A stretch of 15,959 nucleotides of DNA, taken from Gorillibacterium sp. Lineage in GTDB: Bacteria; Bacillota; Bacilli; Paenibacillales; NBRC-103111. The notes beneath the pieces were generated by a model. The model was given only the letters and a program-made list of their open reading frames with translations, searched no databases and was not told the origin of the DNA. The stretch spans positions 1 through 15,959 of the forward strand of contig JACMJI010000368.1 in the NCBI GenBank assembly GCA_014380705.1. Reading direction: 5' to 3'. A program made the translations under genes and the position numbers. Shown here one piece after another: positions 14,470 to 15,959 of this stretch (positions are counted from its first letter, which is position 1; every line of letters starts with the position of its first letter).

Positions 14470-15219
14470 TTAACGGGAAAAAGAGCTTTGGTTACGGGAG
14501 CTACGGGCGAACTTGGGAGAGTCATGGCCTTGACACTTGCCAACTGCGGAGCGGATGTGGTGATTCATTACTTGAGTAATGCAGCTAAGGCGGAGGAGCT
14601 TCGCGCAGAGATTGTTTCGCTGGGTAGACGAGCGATTATTATACAAGCCGACATTACCATGCTGGAATCCATTCTTGCCATGAAGGAGAAGGCTTACGCC
14701 GAATTTGGCGGAATGGATATTGTCGTTGCGAACGCAGTTATACAATATCAATGGAAGAGCATATTGGAGCAATCTCCAGAGGATTATTCCAGTCAGTTCG
14801 AATCCTGTGTTATGCAGAATGTATACCTCGCCAAAGCGTTCATCCCGGGGATGGTTCAGCAGCGGAGCGGGCGGATGATTGGTATCAATACGGAGTGTTC
14901 AATGCAGAACGCGCCAGGTCAGTCCGCGTATGTTGCGGGGAAGAGAGGCATGGACGGGATCTACCGGGTATTAGCCCGTGAGGTTGGCGAGAGCCAGATA
15001 ACGGTTAATCAGGTGGCACCTGGTTGGACCATTAGTGAGAAAGACCGGGCGAACAACACGGAGCGAAGCGAAGCCTATGAGCATAGTGTTGCACTTAAAC
15101 GCAGAGGAACGGATCAAGAAATTGCGAATGTTGTCGCTTTCCTCGCATCGGATTTGGCAAGCTTTATTACCGGAGCCTACATCCCTGTTTGTGGCGGCAA
15201 TATTATGCCGGCCATTTAG
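14458..15219 (+). CDS. Short-chain dehydrogenase/reductase (SDR), atypical active site
   Basis: A 253-residue classical-length SDR with a C-terminal substrate loop and the ending TGAYIPVCGG typical of FabG-like enzymes (reduction or oxidation of a keto/hydroxy group with NAD(P)H). The catalytic Tyr158 and Lys162 are present in YVAGK, and Asn121 is in place. Three usual features differ: the glycine motif is TGATGELG, with Glu18 where the middle glycine normally stands; NNAG is ANAV at 91-94; and the position 13 residues before Tyr, normally the catalytic serine, is Thr145, with Ser148 nearby. GAGGT lies 8 bases upstream of the ATG. It lies beyond the operon terminator and is probably not part of the glycan cluster. 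Substrate unknown. Confidence 0.9.
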   Translation: MKIDLTGKRALVTGATGELGRVMALTLANCGADVVIHYLSNAAKAEELRAEIVSLGRRAIIIQADITMLESILAMKEKAYAEFGGMDIVVANAVIQYQWKSILEQSPEDYSSQFESCVMQNVYLAKAFIPGMVQQRSGRMIGINTECSMQNAPGQSAYVAGKRGMDGIYRVLAREVGESQITVNQVAPGWTISEKDRANNTERSEAYEHSVALKRRGTDQEIANVVAFLASDLASFITGAYIPVCGGNIMPAI

Positions 15220-15248
15220 GTTAGCTTAGGGGAGAAAGGAGCAATGTG

Positions 15249-15959
15249 ATGCGGTCGTCCAACAAAACATTTGTGAGGGAAAGCAATCTAGGGCTGGGAT
15301 ATCCTCATAAGCTGTACTTCATTGTAATTTTACTGATAAGCTCCGCGTTCAACTTAAGGATCATCTACGATTTGCGTTTACCTTCCGGACATCAACCTTA
15401 CCTATTTATTTTCTGGAACTTTTTTCTGGCATGGCTGCCTGTTCTGTTTATGGTCCTTCTAGATCTGGTGTATATCATGAAAAAGAGCCTCGCGAGGACC
15501 GTATTTATGTTCTCATCCGGGGCCTTATGGTTGTTTTTTTACCCGAATTCATCTTATATGGTGACCGATCTGCTGCATGTCTTTGCCCGCTACTCCTATG
15601 ATCCTGAGCAACGTTTTTGGGGAGCCATCCCCTTCTGGCAGCATCTGCTCGGGTTGTTCCTGGTTGCATTGCTTGGGCTTCTGCTCGGGGCAATGACTTT
15701 GTTCTCCGTCCAGAATTTAGTTCGCCAATCCTTCGGGGTGTTCTGGAGCTGGTTATTTGCGGTTTGTGTCCTTATGCTCAGCAGCTTTGGTGTATATGCG
15801 GGTAGGTTTATGCGGTGGAACAGCTGGGATTTGGCGACGATCCCCGCCAATCTTACCCGGGAATTGAAGCACCTGTTTGGGGACCCAGGACAGCTAACGC
15901 ATATGTGGTCATTTTGCTGGCTTTTCTTCTTCATTACATTTATTAGCTACCTCGGGATG
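15249..15959 (+). CDS. DUF1361 membrane protein, 3' end beyond window
   Basis: The frame is open from the ATG to the last base, 237 codons, so the gene continues past the window. AAAGGAG lies 7 bases upstream of the ATG, and an earlier ATG at 15244 is followed at once by a stop. The product is hydrophobic, with about five or six visible membrane segments. Family signatures of DUF1361 as I know them are present: FFLAWLPVLF near residue 59, a WLFFYPNSSYMVTDLLH stretch near 100, and YAGRFMRWNSWD near 180. The family's function is unknown. It starts 29 bases after the dehydrogenase stop, so the two may be co-transcribed. Confidence 0.88.
   Translation, partial: MRSSNKTFVRESNLGLGYPHKLYFIVILLISSAFNLRIIYDLRLPSGHQPYLFIFWNFFLAWLPVLFMVLLDLVYIMKKSLARTVFMFSSGALWLFFYPNSSYMVTDLLHVFARYSYDPEQRFWGAIPFWQHLLGLFLVALLGLLLGAMTLFSVQNLVRQSFGVFWSWLFAVCVLMLSSFGVYAGRFMRWNSWDLATIPANLTRELKHLFGDPGQLTHMWSFCWLFFFITFISYLGM

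Noticed and set aside
14470..14772. 100-codon minus-strand ORF inside the SDR gene
   Set aside because: It is antisense to a well-supported dehydrogenase and its composition is not protein-like.

Overview
The window looks like a chromosomal piece of a low-to-mid-GC Gram-positive, most like Paenibacillus or a relative. The reasons are strong AGGAGG-type ribosome sites, occasional GTG and TTG starts, tight same-strand gene packing and the protein families present. This is inference from style, since no marker gene is in view. About 13.8 kb of it is the downstream part of an exopolysaccharide or surface-glycan operon on the + strand. The operon is already running at base 1, so its start and probably its polymerase and chain-length genes lie to the left.

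Region 1-3583 holds the 3' part of a family-4 glycosyltransferase, a family-2 glycosyltransferase and a Wzx-type flippase. Region 3616-5787 holds a GalE-type UDP-sugar epimerase, a previously easy-to-miss 48-residue ORF with a TTG start, and a beta-propeller protein resembling the N-terminal domain of plant GINT1. Region 5900-11429 holds two small PglC-like phosphoglycosyl transferases that bracket an ATP-grasp ligase and a HAD hydrolase. These are followed by a DegT-family sugar aminotransferase and UDP-glucose 6-dehydrogenase. Region 11450-13768 encodes a membrane-anchored or secreted right-handed beta-helix protein ending in a short pentapeptide repeat tail. A strong terminator at 13849-13892 closes the operon.

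Read together, the epimerase, dehydrogenase and aminotransferase supply UDP-sugars, including uronic acid and an amino sugar. One or both phosphoglycosyl transferases load the first sugar phosphate on undecaprenyl phosphate, the glycosyltransferases extend it, and the flippase exports the unit. The beta-helix protein probably cleaves or modifies the polymer outside the membrane. The ATP-grasp/HAD pair is the least explained part and may add a carboxylate or amino acid to a sugar. That role is inference.

Region 13769-14457 (about 690 bases) has no intact gene. It contains the terminator, a 56-base inverted-repeat element, three hairpins of identical geometry (TAACGG, 9 bases, CCGTTA), a 10-base sequence repeated three times, and a minus-strand reading frame that looks like a decayed gene. 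Past it lie a short-chain dehydrogenase with unusual active-site residues (14458-15219) and the start of a DUF1361 membrane protein that runs off the window (15249 onward).
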